A program made the position numbers and the translations under genes. Positions 17,230-25,654 of a stretch of DNA of 56,102 nt are shown piece after piece; positions within the stretch are counted from its first letter, which is position 1, and every line of letters begins with the position of its first letter. Below the pieces are notes generated by a model that saw nothing but the letters and a program-made list of their open reading frames with translations, was not told the DNA's origin and did no database searches. The DNA is from Stutzerimonas stutzeri (GTDB lineage Bacteria > Pseudomonadota > Gammaproteobacteria > Pseudomonadales > Pseudomonadaceae): positions 1 to 56,102 of the forward strand of contig DDKB01000011.1 in assembly GCA_002339675.1 (NCBI GenBank). Reading direction: 5' to 3'.

Positions 17230-17373
17230 CGGCTGATCCGGACCGGCTGGTTGGGGACACCGGGCGCTCTAGCCCGGCCTCCACCGACTATAGGCATAGC
17301 CAGATGCCATTACCATACGGTACGTGCGGACTTTAGTCGCATCTACCCAGGCGAAGCGACCCGGGTCGCTCGA

Positions 17374-18852
17374 TCAGTCCGTGCGCTTTTCCGCCAGGGC
17401 CACGGCGCGGAACATCGCGCGGCGCTTGTTCAGGGTTTCTTCCCACTCCAGCGCCGGTTGCGAGTCGGCGACGATGCCGGCGCCAGCCTGCACGTGCAGC
17501 TCACCGTCCTTGATCACCGCGGTGCGGATCGCAATGGCGGTGTCCATGTTGCCGTTCCAGGCCAGGTAGCCGACCGCGCCGCCATAGACGCCGCGTTTCA
17601 CCGGCTCCAGTTCGTCGATGATCTCCATCGCGCGAACCTTCGGCGCACCGGACAGGGTTCCCGCCGGCAGGATTGCGCGCAGCGCATCCATCGCTGTCAG
17701 CGGCGCCTTGAGCTGGCCCGTGACGTTGGAGACGATGTGCATCACGTTGGAATAACGCTCGATGACCATCTTCTCGGTCAACCGCACCGAGCCGTTCTGC
17801 GCCACACGGCCGACGTCGTTGCGGCCCAGGTCAATCAGCATCAGGTGTTCGGCCAGCTCCTTGGCATCGCCGAGCAGATCCTGCTCGAGGGCCAGGTCCG
17901 CCTCCTCACTGGCGCCGCGCGGACGGGTGCCGGCGATGGGGCGGACGGTGACCAGGCCTTCTTCGACCCGCACCAGCACCTCCGGCGACGAGCCCACCAC
18001 ATGGAAATCGCCGAAGTTGAAGAAGTACATGTAGGGCGTCGGGTTGAAGCAGCGCAACGCGCGATAAAGGTCGATCGGCGCCGCCTCGAACGGGATCGAC
18101 ATGCGCTGGGAGATCACCACCTGCATGCAGTCGCCAGCGAGGATGTAATCCTTGATCCGGTTGACGGCCTGCTCGTAGTCCTCGCGGCTGAAGCTCGAGC
18201 GAAAGGTCGGCTCGGCACCGCTGCTCGTTTCGAAATCCAGGCCCAGGCGCGGCGTGATCGGCTGACGCAGTTTCTCGCGCAGCGCCTGCAATTTCGCCTG
18301 CCCGGCATCAAAGGCATCCGGCTGCGACGGATCGGCAAGGACAATGCAATGCAGCTTGCCGGCGAGGTTATCGAACACCACCACGGCATCGGACACCATC
18401 AGCAGAATGTCCGGCGTACCCAGCGGGTCCGGGTTGGGGCAATTTCCCAGCTTACGCTCGACGTAGCGCACGCTGTCGTAACCGAAATAGCCGACCAGCC
18501 CGCCGTTGAAACGCGGCAGGCCGTCTACCGGCGCGACGCGATAACGCTGTTGAAAGGCTTCGACAAAGGCCAGCGGATCCTCGACCTCGCAGGCCTCGGT
18601 CTCGACGCCGTCGGTACTGACGCTGATGCGACGGTCCTGCACGCGCAGCACGGTGCGGCACGGCAGGCCGATGATCGAGTAACGCCCCCATTTCTCGCCG
18701 CCCTGCACGGATTCGAGCAGGTAGGAATTCGGCGCATCGGCGAGCTTGAGATAAAGCGTGAGCGGAGTGTCGAAGTCGGCGAGGGTTTCGAACGACAGGG
18801 GGATGCGGTTATGGCCTTCGGCGGCCAAACGCAGGAATTCTTCGCGGGTCAT
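17374..18852 (-). CDS. trpE: Anthranilate synthase component I
   Basis: Converts chorismate to anthranilate, the committed step of tryptophan synthesis. The 492-residue protein has the N-terminal feedback-site motif LLESVQGGEKWGRYSIIG, and the chorismate-binding domain with VRPIAGTRPRG, HLMLIDLGRNDVGRV and LSGAPKVRAMEIIDELEP. ATG at 18852 follows a GAGG ribosome site. That site may be masked by pairing with an upstream CCTC. It sits downstream of rpe-gph and a Trp leader peptide, consistent with attenuation separate from trpGDC. Confidence 0.96.
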   Translation of the reverse strand: MTREEFLRLAAEGHNRIPLSFETLADFDTPLTLYLKLADAPNSYLLESVQGGEKWGRYSIIGLPCRTVLRVQDRRISVSTDGVETEACEVEDPLAFVEAFQQRYRVAPVDGLPRFNGGLVGYFGYDSVRYVERKLGNCPNPDPLGTPDILLMVSDAVVVFDNLAGKLHCIVLADPSQPDAFDAGQAKLQALREKLRQPITPRLGLDFETSSGAEPTFRSSFSREDYEQAVNRIKDYILAGDCMQVVISQRMSIPFEAAPIDLYRALRCFNPTPYMYFFNFGDFHVVGSSPEVLVRVEEGLVTVRPIAGTRPRGASEEADLALEQDLLGDAKELAEHLMLIDLGRNDVGRVAQNGSVRLTEKMVIERYSNVMHIVSNVTGQLKAPLTAMDALRAILPAGTLSGAPKVRAMEIIDELEPVKRGVYGGAVGYLAWNGNMDTAIAIRTAVIKDGELHVQAGAGIVADSQPALEWEETLNKRRAMFRAVALAEKRTD

Positions 18853-18927
18853 GTCAGCCTCGTGGTCGGAGGGGAGCTACATAAGGTCGAGTTGTGCAAA
18901 CGTACCGGGCAGAGCCGGCAGAAGATG

Positions 18928-18972
18928 TCAGGCGCGCCAGCGCCAACGGGCCAGGGCCTTGATGACATGCAT
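18928..18972 (-). CDS. trpL: Trp leader peptide upstream of trpE
   Basis: A 14-residue frame, MHVIKALARWRWRA, ends 75 bases before the trpE ATG. It shares the C-terminal ARWRWRA and overall length with the leader before trpGDC, so the two are paralogous regulatory elements. A short CCGG/CCGG hairpin follows the stop. I see no promoter with good boxes between the gph stop and this leader, so it may lie on the rpe-gph-trpE transcript. No T-run terminator is visible before trpE. Confidence 0.8.
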   Translation of the reverse strand: MHVIKALARWRWRA

Positions 18973-19037
18973 CCATTGTTTGCGGGTGACCACCACGATC
19001 AGATCTCGGCTGCGGGGGATGCGGGACAGCGGCCACA

Positions 19038-19739
19038 CTAGCGCAGCCCCGGGACCGAAGCAACCAGCTCACGCAGGTCGTCAAGCACCAGCGCCGGCTG
19101 CTCGTGAGCAATAGGCTCGCCATGGTTGTAGCCGTAGGTGAGCGCCACACATGGCACCGCCGCCGCCTTCGCCGCGCGCACATCGTTGCGCGAATCACCG
19201 ACGAACAGCGACGCATCGGGATCGACGCCGGCCTGGTTCATGACCCACAACAACGCGGCGGGATCGGGCTTCTGCTGCGGCAAGGTATCGCCCCCGACCA
19301 GCCACCGGAAGTAACCCGCCAGGCCCTTCTCTTCCAGCAACGGTTCGATGAACTGGGCCGGCTTGTTGGTGATGATCGCAAGCTTCACGTCACGCTCGCG
19401 CAGCCAGTCCAGGCATTCACGAACCCCCGGATAGACAGCCGTCAGTTCGTGGCCGCCGGCATAGGCCTGCATGAACAGCGCCAGCGCCTCGTCGGCCAGC
19501 TCGTCCGCGACACCCTCGTGCTGCAGCCCACCGGCCAGCGCGCGACGCACCAGCACCCGCGAGCCGTTGCCCACCCAGTCACGCACCCGCGCGATGCCGG
19601 CGGGCTCACGCCCCAGCAGCATCAGCATCTTGTCCACCGCGGCGGCCAGGTCCGGCACCGAATCCATCAGGGTGCCGTCCAGGTCGAACATCACCAACCG
19701 CGGCAGCTGGCCGTCGAACAGTTGCTCAAGACGGGTCAT
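19038..19739 (-). CDS. gph: Phosphoglycolate phosphatase (HAD family)
   Basis: Hydrolyses 2-phosphoglycolate, a DNA-repair by-product. The 233-residue protein has the HAD nucleophile motif MFDLDGTLMDSVPD, motif II ITNKPAQF and motif IV FVGDSRNDVRAAKAA, all intact. ATG at 19739 overlaps the rpe stop (ATGA). A related phosphatase, MupP, acts in MurNAc recycling in Pseudomonas. This gene's position between rpe and trpE matches gph rather than mupP, but substrate cannot be settled from sequence. Confidence 0.88.
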   Translation of the reverse strand: MTRLEQLFDGQLPRLVMFDLDGTLMDSVPDLAAAVDKMLMLLGREPAGIARVRDWVGNGSRVLVRRALAGGLQHEGVADELADEALALFMQAYAGGHELTAVYPGVRECLDWLRERDVKLAIITNKPAQFIEPLLEEKGLAGYFRWLVGGDTLPQQKPDPAALLWVMNQAGVDPDASLFVGDSRNDVRAAKAAAVPCVALTYGYNHGEPIAHEQPALVLDDLRELVASVPGLR

Positions 19740-20410
19740 GGGCGTGCCAGCGCCAGTTCGGCGCGCATCTGGTCGATCACGGCCTTGTAGTCGGGCTGAT
19801 TGAATATCGCCGAGCCGGCGACAAAGGTATCGGCGCCTGCGGCGGCGATCTCGCGGATGTTCTTCGGATTGACGCCGCCGTCGATCTCCAGGCGAATCTC
19901 GCGACCGCTGGCGTCGATCAGGGCGCGCGCCTCGCGCAGCTTGTCCAGGGTATTGGGGATGAACTTCTGCCCGCCGAACCCGGGGTTGACGCTCATCAGC
20001 AGGACCATGTCGACCTTGTCCATCACGTACTTGAGCACGTCCAGCGGTGTCGCCGGGTTGAACACCAGGCCGGCCTTGGCACCGCCGTCCTTGATCAGCT
20101 GCAGCGAGCGGTCGATGTGCTCGGAGGCTTCGGGGTGGAAGGTGATGTAGCTGGCGCCGGCTTCCAGAAAGTCGCCAATCATGCGGTCCACCGGCTTGAC
20201 CATCAGGTGCACATCGATGGGTGCGGTGACGCCGTGTTTGCGCAACGCCGAGCAGACCATCGGGCCGATGGTCAGGTTGGGTACGTAGTGGTTGTCCATC
20301 ACATCGAAATGGACGATGTCGGCACCGGCGGCCAGCACGTTGTCCACTTCCTCGCCCAGGCGGGCGAAATTGGCGGAGAGGATGGAGGGAGCGATGGCGA
20401 ACGGCTGCAT
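19736..20410 (-). CDS. rpe: Ribulose-phosphate 3-epimerase
   Basis: Interconverts ribulose-5-phosphate and xylulose-5-phosphate in the pentose phosphate pathway. The 224-residue TIM barrel has the family start (IAPSILSANFARLGEEV), HFDVMDNHYVPNLTIGP with the metal-binding His and Asp, VLLMSVNPGFGGQKFIP and EIDGGVNPKN. I chose the ATG at 20410 where similarity begins. It is the first gene of rpe-gph-trpE, 101 bases downstream of gabT on the same strand. Confidence 0.96.
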   Translation of the reverse strand: MQPFAIAPSILSANFARLGEEVDNVLAAGADIVHFDVMDNHYVPNLTIGPMVCSALRKHGVTAPIDVHLMVKPVDRMIGDFLEAGASYITFHPEASEHIDRSLQLIKDGGAKAGLVFNPATPLDVLKYVMDKVDMVLLMSVNPGFGGQKFIPNTLDKLREARALIDASGREIRLEIDGGVNPKNIREIAAAGADTFVAGSAIFNQPDYKAVIDQMRAELALARP

Positions 20411-20511
20411 GACGACCTCGGGTAGCACGGCAAGATGCCGCGCATTGTACCCGAGGGTCAGGGCTGCGGCGCACCTGACATCCGTTGCGGATGCCGGCGC
20501 GCCGCGGTGGC

Positions 20512-21792
20512 TCAGGTCAGCTCGTCGAAGCATTCCCCGATGATGGCCAGCCCGCGTTCGAGCACGTCGTCCTCGACCGTCAGCGGCACCAGCACCCGCA
20601 GCACGTTGTAATAGGTGCCGCAGGACAGCAGGATCAAGCCCTTCTCCCGTGCCCGAGCGACGATCTGCGAGGTCAGCGCCGCGGCCGGGCGCGCCAGGTC
20701 ACCGTCTTCGAACAGTTCGATGGCGATCATCGCGCCGAGGCCGCGCACCTCGCCGATTTCCTTGTGCTTGGCCTGGATCGCCTTGAGCCCGGCGGTAAGC
20801 TTCTCGGCCACCGCCTTGCAGCGGTCGAGCAGCTGCTCTTCCTCGAAGATGTCCAACACCGCCAGCGCCGCCGCGCAGGACAGTGGGTTACCGGCGTAGG
20901 TGCCGCCGAGCCCGCCGGGGGCGATGGCATCCATGATCTCGGCCTTGCCACACACGCCGGCAATCGGAAAACCACCGCCGACCGACTTGGCAAAGGTGGT
21001 CAGGTCCGCCACGACGCCCATCTGCTCCATGGCGAAGAAGGTGCCGGTACGCCCGGCGCCGGTCTGCACCTCGTCGGCGATCAAGAGGATGCCGTGCTCA
21101 TCGCAGAGCGCACGCAGGCGCGCCATGAATTCCTTTGGTGCGACATTGAAGCCACCCTCGCCCTGCACCGGCTCGATGATGATCGCCGCGATGTCGCGCG
21201 GCTCGGCGTCGTTCTTGAAGATGCGCTCGATACTGGCGATGGACTCATCGACGCTGACGCCATGAATTGCGCAGGGATATTGCGCGCGGAAGATGCCGCC
21301 CGGCATCAGGCCCATGCCTGCCGAGTAGGGCGCGACCTTGCCGGTCAGGCCGAGGGTCATCATGGTGCGACCGTGGTAAGCGCCGGTAAAGGCAATCACA
21401 CCGGCGCGACCGGTGGCGGCGCGGGCAATTTTCACCGCATTCTCCACCGCTTCGGAGCCGGTGGTAACCAGCAGCGTCTTCTTGGCGAAATCGCCCGGCA
21501 CCCGCGCGTTGATCTTCTCGCACAGCTCCACGTACGGCTCATAGGCCAGTACCTGGAAGCAGGTATGGGTCAGCTTGTGCAGCTGGTCTTCTACGGCCTT
21601 GATGATCTTCGGGTGCAGGTGACCGGTATTCAGCACGGCGATGCCACCGGCGAAATCGATGAACTCGCGGCCTTCGACGTCGACCACGCTGCTGTTCTTC
21701 GCATGGTCGGCAAAGATCGGGTGGATCTGGCCGACGCCACGGGGAACAGCGGCGACACGGCGTTGCATCAGGGATTCGTTGGTCTTGCTCAT
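20512..21792 (-). CDS. gabT: 4-aminobutyrate (5-aminovalerate) aminotransferase
   Basis: PLP enzyme that moves the amino group of GABA to 2-oxoglutarate, giving succinate semialdehyde. Pseudomonas homologues also use 5-aminovalerate (DavT). The 426-residue class III aminotransferase has SGSEAVENAVKIAR-type PLP loop (TTGSEAVENAVKIARAATGR), IIEPVQGEGGFNV, LIADEVQTGAGRTG and the PLP lysine in TTFAKSVGGGFP. An AGGAGC ribosome site precedes the ATG. It follows gabD across 157 bases that contain a terminator-like hairpin. In P. aeruginosa gabDT is elsewhere, so linkage to agtABCD is notable. Confidence 0.94.
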   Translation of the reverse strand: MSKTNESLMQRRVAAVPRGVGQIHPIFADHAKNSSVVDVEGREFIDFAGGIAVLNTGHLHPKIIKAVEDQLHKLTHTCFQVLAYEPYVELCEKINARVPGDFAKKTLLVTTGSEAVENAVKIARAATGRAGVIAFTGAYHGRTMMTLGLTGKVAPYSAGMGLMPGGIFRAQYPCAIHGVSVDESIASIERIFKNDAEPRDIAAIIIEPVQGEGGFNVAPKEFMARLRALCDEHGILLIADEVQTGAGRTGTFFAMEQMGVVADLTTFAKSVGGGFPIAGVCGKAEIMDAIAPGGLGGTYAGNPLSCAAALAVLDIFEEEQLLDRCKAVAEKLTAGLKAIQAKHKEIGEVRGLGAMIAIELFEDGDLARPAAALTSQIVARAREKGLILLSCGTYYNVLRVLVPLTVEDDVLERGLAIIGECFDELT

Positions 21793-21829
21793 AAGCTCCT
21801 CGGTAGCCGCTCATCGTCGGCACGGGTCG

Positions 21830-21894
21830 AAAAAAACGCCAGGCAGCGGGCGCGGCAGCATACGATGATCGACTGCCGCGCCTTCCCAGGCGTT
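21830..21894 (-). terminator. Terminator-like hairpin between gabD and gabT
   Basis: Minus strand: AACGCC...GGCGCGGCAG pairs with CTGCCGCGCC...GGCGTT (arms 21835-21840/21889-21894 and 21849-21858/21873-21882, small internal loop) and runs into seven T's. It would end or attenuate transcription just before gabT, only about 40 bases from its start codon. Confidence 0.65.
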
Positions 21895-21912
21895 CGGATT
21901 ACAGTAAAACTC

Positions 21913-21930
21913 CGTGCATTATTTTGCACG
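21913..21930. promoter_or_regulatory. Palindrome in the gabD-gabT gap
   Basis: Perfect inverted repeat CGTGCA-N6-TGCACG, placed between the gabD stop and the terminator-like hairpin. It could be a protein-binding site or a small RNA stem. The half-sites point the opposite way from NtrC sites (GCAC...GTGC), so I do not assign a regulator. Confidence 0.35.
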
Positions 21931-21949
21931 CCCGATTTGCGCTGCGCCC

Positions 21950-23416
21950 TCAAATTCCGCCCAGGCACAGGTATTTGATTTCCACGTATTCATTCAGGCC
22001 GTATTTCGAGCCCTCGCGGCCGAGGCCAGAGGCCTTCATGCCGCCGAACGGCGCCACCTCGGTGGAGATCACGCCGGTGTTGATGCCGACCATGCCGTAC
22101 TCCAGCGCCTCGGCGACGCGGAACACCCGGCTCAGGTCGCGCGCATAGAAGTAGGCCGCGAGCCCGAACTCGGTGTCGTTGGCCTGCCGGATCACCTCCG
22201 CCTCATTGTTGAAGCGGAACAGCGGCGCCAGCGGGCCGAAGGTTTCCTCGCGTGCCACGGCCATCTCGGCGGTGACGCCGCCCACCAGCGTCGGCTCGAA
22301 GAAGTTGCCGCCCAGCGTATGGGGTTTGCCGCCAGCCAGCAGGGTGGCGCCCTTCTCCAGCGCGTCCTGCAGATGACGCTGGACCTTGGCCACCGCAGCG
22401 GCGTCGATCAACGGGCCGGTGGTCACGCCCTCCTCCGTGCCGTTACCGACCTTTAGCCGAGCGACCGCCGCGGAGAGCTTGTCGACGAAAGCGTCGTAGA
22501 TGCCGTCCTGCACGTAGAGGCGGTTGGCACAGACACAGGTCTGCCCGGCGTTGCGGTACTTGGAGATCATTGCGCCCTCGACCGCCGCATCCAGATCGGC
22601 ATCGTCGAAGACGATAAAGGGCGCGTTGCCGCCCAGTTCCAGCGAGAGCTTTTTCAGCGTCGGCGCGCACTGCTGCATCAGGTGGATGCCCACTGCCGTC
22701 GAGCCAGTGAACGAGAGCTTGCGCACGACCGGGTTTTCGCAGAGCTCTGCACCGACCTCCCGCGAGGAGGCGGCATCGGCGGTGATCACGCTGAACAGCC
22801 CGGCCGGGATGCCCGCGCGCTCGGCCAAGGCGGCCAGTGCCAGCGCGGAAAAGGGCGTCTGCGGCGCGGGCTTGAGCACCATGGCGCAGCCGGCGGCCAG
22901 CGCCGGGCCGACCTTGCGAGTGATCATCGCGCTGGGGAAGTTCCAGGGCGTGATCGCCGCGGTGACGCCGACCGGTTCCTTTTGAACGAGGATGCGCTTG
23001 TCGCCGGCGTGGGCGGGGATCACATCGCCATACAGGCGCTTGCCTTCTTCGGCGAACCATTCGAGAAAGGATGCAGCGTAGGCGACTTCTCCGCGAGCCT
23101 CGGCCAGCGGCTTGCCCTGTTCGGCGGTCATGATCCGCGCCAGGTCCTCCTGGTTTTCCAGCATCAGCTCGTACCAGCGCCGCAAGCGCGACGCGCGCTC
23201 CTTGGCGGTCAGCGCGCGCCAAGCCGGCTGCGCCGCCTGTGCGGCCTCGATGGCCCGGCGGGTCTCGGCGCGCCCCATGTTCGGCACCTCGCCAATCGGC
23301 TCGCCGGTGGCCGGGTTGAAGATAACGGTACGGTCGTCCGCATCGGCATCGCACCAGTCGCCGTTGAGGTAGGCCTGCTGGCGCAGCAGGCCGGGATGGT
23401 CGAGATGCAAGGTCAT
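21950..23416 (-). CDS. gabD: Succinate-semialdehyde (glutarate-semialdehyde) dehydrogenase
   Basis: NAD(P)-dependent oxidation of succinate semialdehyde to succinate, the second step of GABA use. DavD-type homologues oxidise glutarate semialdehyde. The 488-residue aldehyde dehydrogenase has PWNFPSAMITRK, the nucleotide motif FTGSTAVG, the general base in LELGGNAPFIVFDDADLD and the catalytic cysteine in NAGQTCVCANR. The C-terminus EIKYLCLGGI is typical of GabD. It starts 13 bases after agtD, so it is very probably part of the uptake operon. Confidence 0.94.
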   Translation of the reverse strand: MTLHLDHPGLLRQQAYLNGDWCDADADDRTVIFNPATGEPIGEVPNMGRAETRRAIEAAQAAQPAWRALTAKERASRLRRWYELMLENQEDLARIMTAEQGKPLAEARGEVAYAASFLEWFAEEGKRLYGDVIPAHAGDKRILVQKEPVGVTAAITPWNFPSAMITRKVGPALAAGCAMVLKPAPQTPFSALALAALAERAGIPAGLFSVITADAASSREVGAELCENPVVRKLSFTGSTAVGIHLMQQCAPTLKKLSLELGGNAPFIVFDDADLDAAVEGAMISKYRNAGQTCVCANRLYVQDGIYDAFVDKLSAAVARLKVGNGTEEGVTTGPLIDAAAVAKVQRHLQDALEKGATLLAGGKPHTLGGNFFEPTLVGGVTAEMAVAREETFGPLAPLFRFNNEAEVIRQANDTEFGLAAYFYARDLSRVFRVAEALEYGMVGINTGVISTEVAPFGGMKASGLGREGSKYGLNEYVEIKYLCLGGI

Positions 23417-23429
23417 GGCAAGGTCCGGT

Positions 23430-24257
23430 TCAGGCAGGTTGTTGGGTGCGCATCTTCTCGGAGCGGCCGCGCAGCCACTCGAGGGTCAGTAACAGGGCCA
23501 CCGAGAAGGCGATCAGCAGGGTCGCCGCCGCGGCGATGGTCGGGCTGAGGTTCTCGCGGATGCCGCTGAACATCTGCCGCGGCAGGGTGATCTGCTCGGG
23601 ACCGGCGAGAAACAGCGTCACCACCACTTCGTCAAAAGATGTGGCGAAAGCGAACAGCGCGCCGGATATCACCCCCGGGGCGATCAGCGGGAGGGTGACG
23701 CGGAAGAAGGCCGTCAGCGGCGAGGCGCCAAGGCTTGCCGCGGCGCGCACCAGGTTGTGGTTGAAGCCCTGCAAGGTGGCCGACACGGTGATGATCACGA
23801 ACGGCACGCCGAGCACCGCATGCACCAGAATCAGCGACAGGTAGCTGTTGCCCATGCCCAACGGGGCGAAGAACAGATAGCTGGCCACCCCGACAATCAC
23901 CACCGGCACCACCATCGGCGAAATCAGCAACGTCATCACCAGAGCCTTACCGCGGAATTCGCCACGGGTCAGGCCGATCGCCGCCAGGGTGCCGAAGACC
24001 ATCGCCAGCGCCGTGGCGGCCGGGGCGATGAGCATCGAATTCTTCAGCGAGCGCATCCAGTCGGCCGAACTGAACAGGGCCTCGTACCAGCGCATGGAAA
24101 ACCCCTGCAGCGGATAGACGAGGAACGAGCCGGAGTTGAACGACAGCGGCACGATCACCAGCACCGGCACAATGAGAAACAGCAGCACCAGCGCGCAGAG
24201 AATCCGCAGGGTGTAGAACCAGACGCGCTCAATGGGCGACATGTAAGGGCTCAGCAT
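23430..24257 (-). CDS. agtD: ABC transporter permease (AgtD; PotC-like)
   Basis: Second inner-membrane permease of the GABA/5-aminovalerate importer. The 275-residue protein has about six membrane helices and the ATPase-docking EAA loop (VRAAASLGASPLTAFFRVTLPLIAPG, residues about 170-195). It resembles spermidine/putrescine PotC, and the Agt assignment rests on gene order identical to P. aeruginosa agtABCD-agtSR. An AGGAG site eight bases before the ATG at 24257 supports that start. A second ATG lies at 24242. Confidence 0.82.
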   Translation of the reverse strand: MLSPYMSPIERVWFYTLRILCALVLLFLIVPVLVIVPLSFNSGSFLVYPLQGFSMRWYEALFSSADWMRSLKNSMLIAPAATALAMVFGTLAAIGLTRGEFRGKALVMTLLISPMVVPVVIVGVASYLFFAPLGMGNSYLSLILVHAVLGVPFVIITVSATLQGFNHNLVRAAASLGASPLTAFFRVTLPLIAPGVISGALFAFATSFDEVVVTLFLAGPEQITLPRQMFSGIRENLSPTIAAAATLLIAFSVALLLTLEWLRGRSEKMRTQQPA

Positions 24258-24320
24258 GTGAGGGTCTCCTGCCCGGATAAACGAAGAGGTGGTCGGGACT
24301 GCCGCAGCGGCATCGTCATC

Positions 24321-25574
24321 TCAGCCCAGCCGCAGGCGGCTGGCGCCGACCAGCCAGCTGTAGACGATGTACAGCAGCATGGTCGCGGCCAGCAGCAGCC
24401 CGCCCAGCGCCGTGGCCATGCCCCAGTTGATGGTGGTGTTGGTGTAGAAGGCGACGAAGTAGCTGACCATCTGGTCGTTTGGACTGCCGAGCAGCGCCGG
24501 GGTGATGTAGTAGCCGATGGAAATGATGAACACCAACAGGCAACCGGCGCCGACACCCGCGAGCGTCTGCGGGAAATACACCCGCCAGAAGCTGGCGAAG
24601 GGATGACAGCCCAGCGATATCGCTGCGCGCATGTAGCTCGGAGAAATGCTTTTCATCACGCTGTAGATCGGCAGGATCATGAACGGCAGCAGGATGTGCA
24701 CCATGGCGATGTAGACGCCGGCGCGGTTGAACACCAGCTGCAGCGGCTGGTCGATCAAGCCCATCTTCAGCAGCGCACCGTTGATCAGCCCGCTGGACTG
24801 CAGCAGCACGATCCAGGCGGCGACGCGCACCAGGATCGACGTCCAGAACGGCAGCAGCACCATGATCATCAGCAGGTTGCTCTTGCGGGCCGGCAGGTTG
24901 GCCAGCAGATACGCCAGCGGATAGGCCAGCACCAGGCAGATCGCGGTGATCACCAGGCCCATCCAGAAGGTGCGGGCGAAGATGTCCAGGTAGACCGCCT
25001 GGTCCGGCGACACCGGTGCCAGTTCGCCCATGTCGTCGATGCGGTGATCAAGGGCGGCCAGCAGGTAATAGGGGGTGAGCGCATTGTCGTTACGGCGGAT
25101 CACCTGCCAGTAGGCCGGATCGCCCCAGCGCTCATCGAGCGCCTCGAGCGCCTCTCGGTAAGACTGCGGCTGCGCCTTGAACGGCAACGCGCGCGCGGTC
25201 TTGTTCAGCAGGCTGCGGTAGCCGGCCTGCTCCATGTTCAGTCGCTTGGACAGGTCGCCTATCGTCTGCGCCTGGCGAGCCTCAACCAGGTCATCGCTCA
25301 GGGCCTGGTACACCGGGTCCTCCGGCAGCCCGCGGCCGTCCCAGGCGGCGATGGCACTGACCGTGCGCGGCAGGCTGCCGACCACCTCGGGATTGTCGAC
25401 GCTGCGCCACAGCAGCGAGGCGATCGGCAGGATGAAGGTGAGCAGCAAAAAAACCAGCAGCGGTAGGATCAACGCCTTGGATTTGAGCCGGTTCATGCGC
25501 TCGGCACGCGCCAGTCGACGTTTCAGGTCGGGCTCGGCGAACTCGGGGACAGGCAGGGAGACGGCAGTAGCCAT
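24321..25574 (-). CDS. agtC: ABC transporter permease (AgtC; PotB-like, long periplasmic loop)
   Basis: First permease of the amino-acid/polyamine-type importer. It is 417 residues long, well above PotB (about 280). The extra length is a periplasmic loop of about 140 residues (57-197) between helix 1 (33-56) and helix 2 (from about 203). The EAA docking loop is MRAAISLGCHPFASFWRVYFPQTLAGV. It lies between agtB and agtD. A stable hairpin in the agtB-agtC gap may lower its expression relative to the binding protein. Confidence 0.82.
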   Translation of the reverse strand: MATAVSLPVPEFAEPDLKRRLARAERMNRLKSKALILPLLVFLLLTFILPIASLLWRSVDNPEVVGSLPRTVSAIAAWDGRGLPEDPVYQALSDDLVEARQAQTIGDLSKRLNMEQAGYRSLLNKTARALPFKAQPQSYREALEALDERWGDPAYWQVIRRNDNALTPYYLLAALDHRIDDMGELAPVSPDQAVYLDIFARTFWMGLVITAICLVLAYPLAYLLANLPARKSNLLMIMVLLPFWTSILVRVAAWIVLLQSSGLINGALLKMGLIDQPLQLVFNRAGVYIAMVHILLPFMILPIYSVMKSISPSYMRAAISLGCHPFASFWRVYFPQTLAGVGAGCLLVFIISIGYYITPALLGSPNDQMVSYFVAFYTNTTINWGMATALGGLLLAATMLLYIVYSWLVGASRLRLG

Positions 25575-25606
25575 GGCGAACTCCGCGATATTTCAGGTTC
25601 CGACGG

Positions 25607-25637
25607 CGCATGGCCGGCCTTGCCAGCCGGCCATGCG
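25607..25637 (-). other. Stable mRNA hairpin between agtB and agtC
   Basis: Perfect 12-bp stem (25607-25618 with 25626-25637, core GCATGGCCGGC) and 7-base loop, 18 bases after the agtB stop. No T-run follows on the minus strand, so it looks like an mRNA-stabilising hairpin that keeps binding-protein message high, as in malE-malF. Confidence 0.6.
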
Positions 25638-25654
25638 AGGGGGTGCAGGCTCGC

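Noticed and set aside
19038..20474. 478-residue fusion of rpe-region sequence with Gph
   Set aside because: The upstream part is a shifted-frame reading of rpe. Gph proper begins at 19739 with an ATGA overlap.
21913..21930. NtrC site in the gabD-gabT gap
   Set aside because: The half-sites are GTGC...GCAC, opposite in orientation to the NtrC pattern GCAC...GTGC, and no sigma-54 promoter (GG-N10-GC) is evident next to it.
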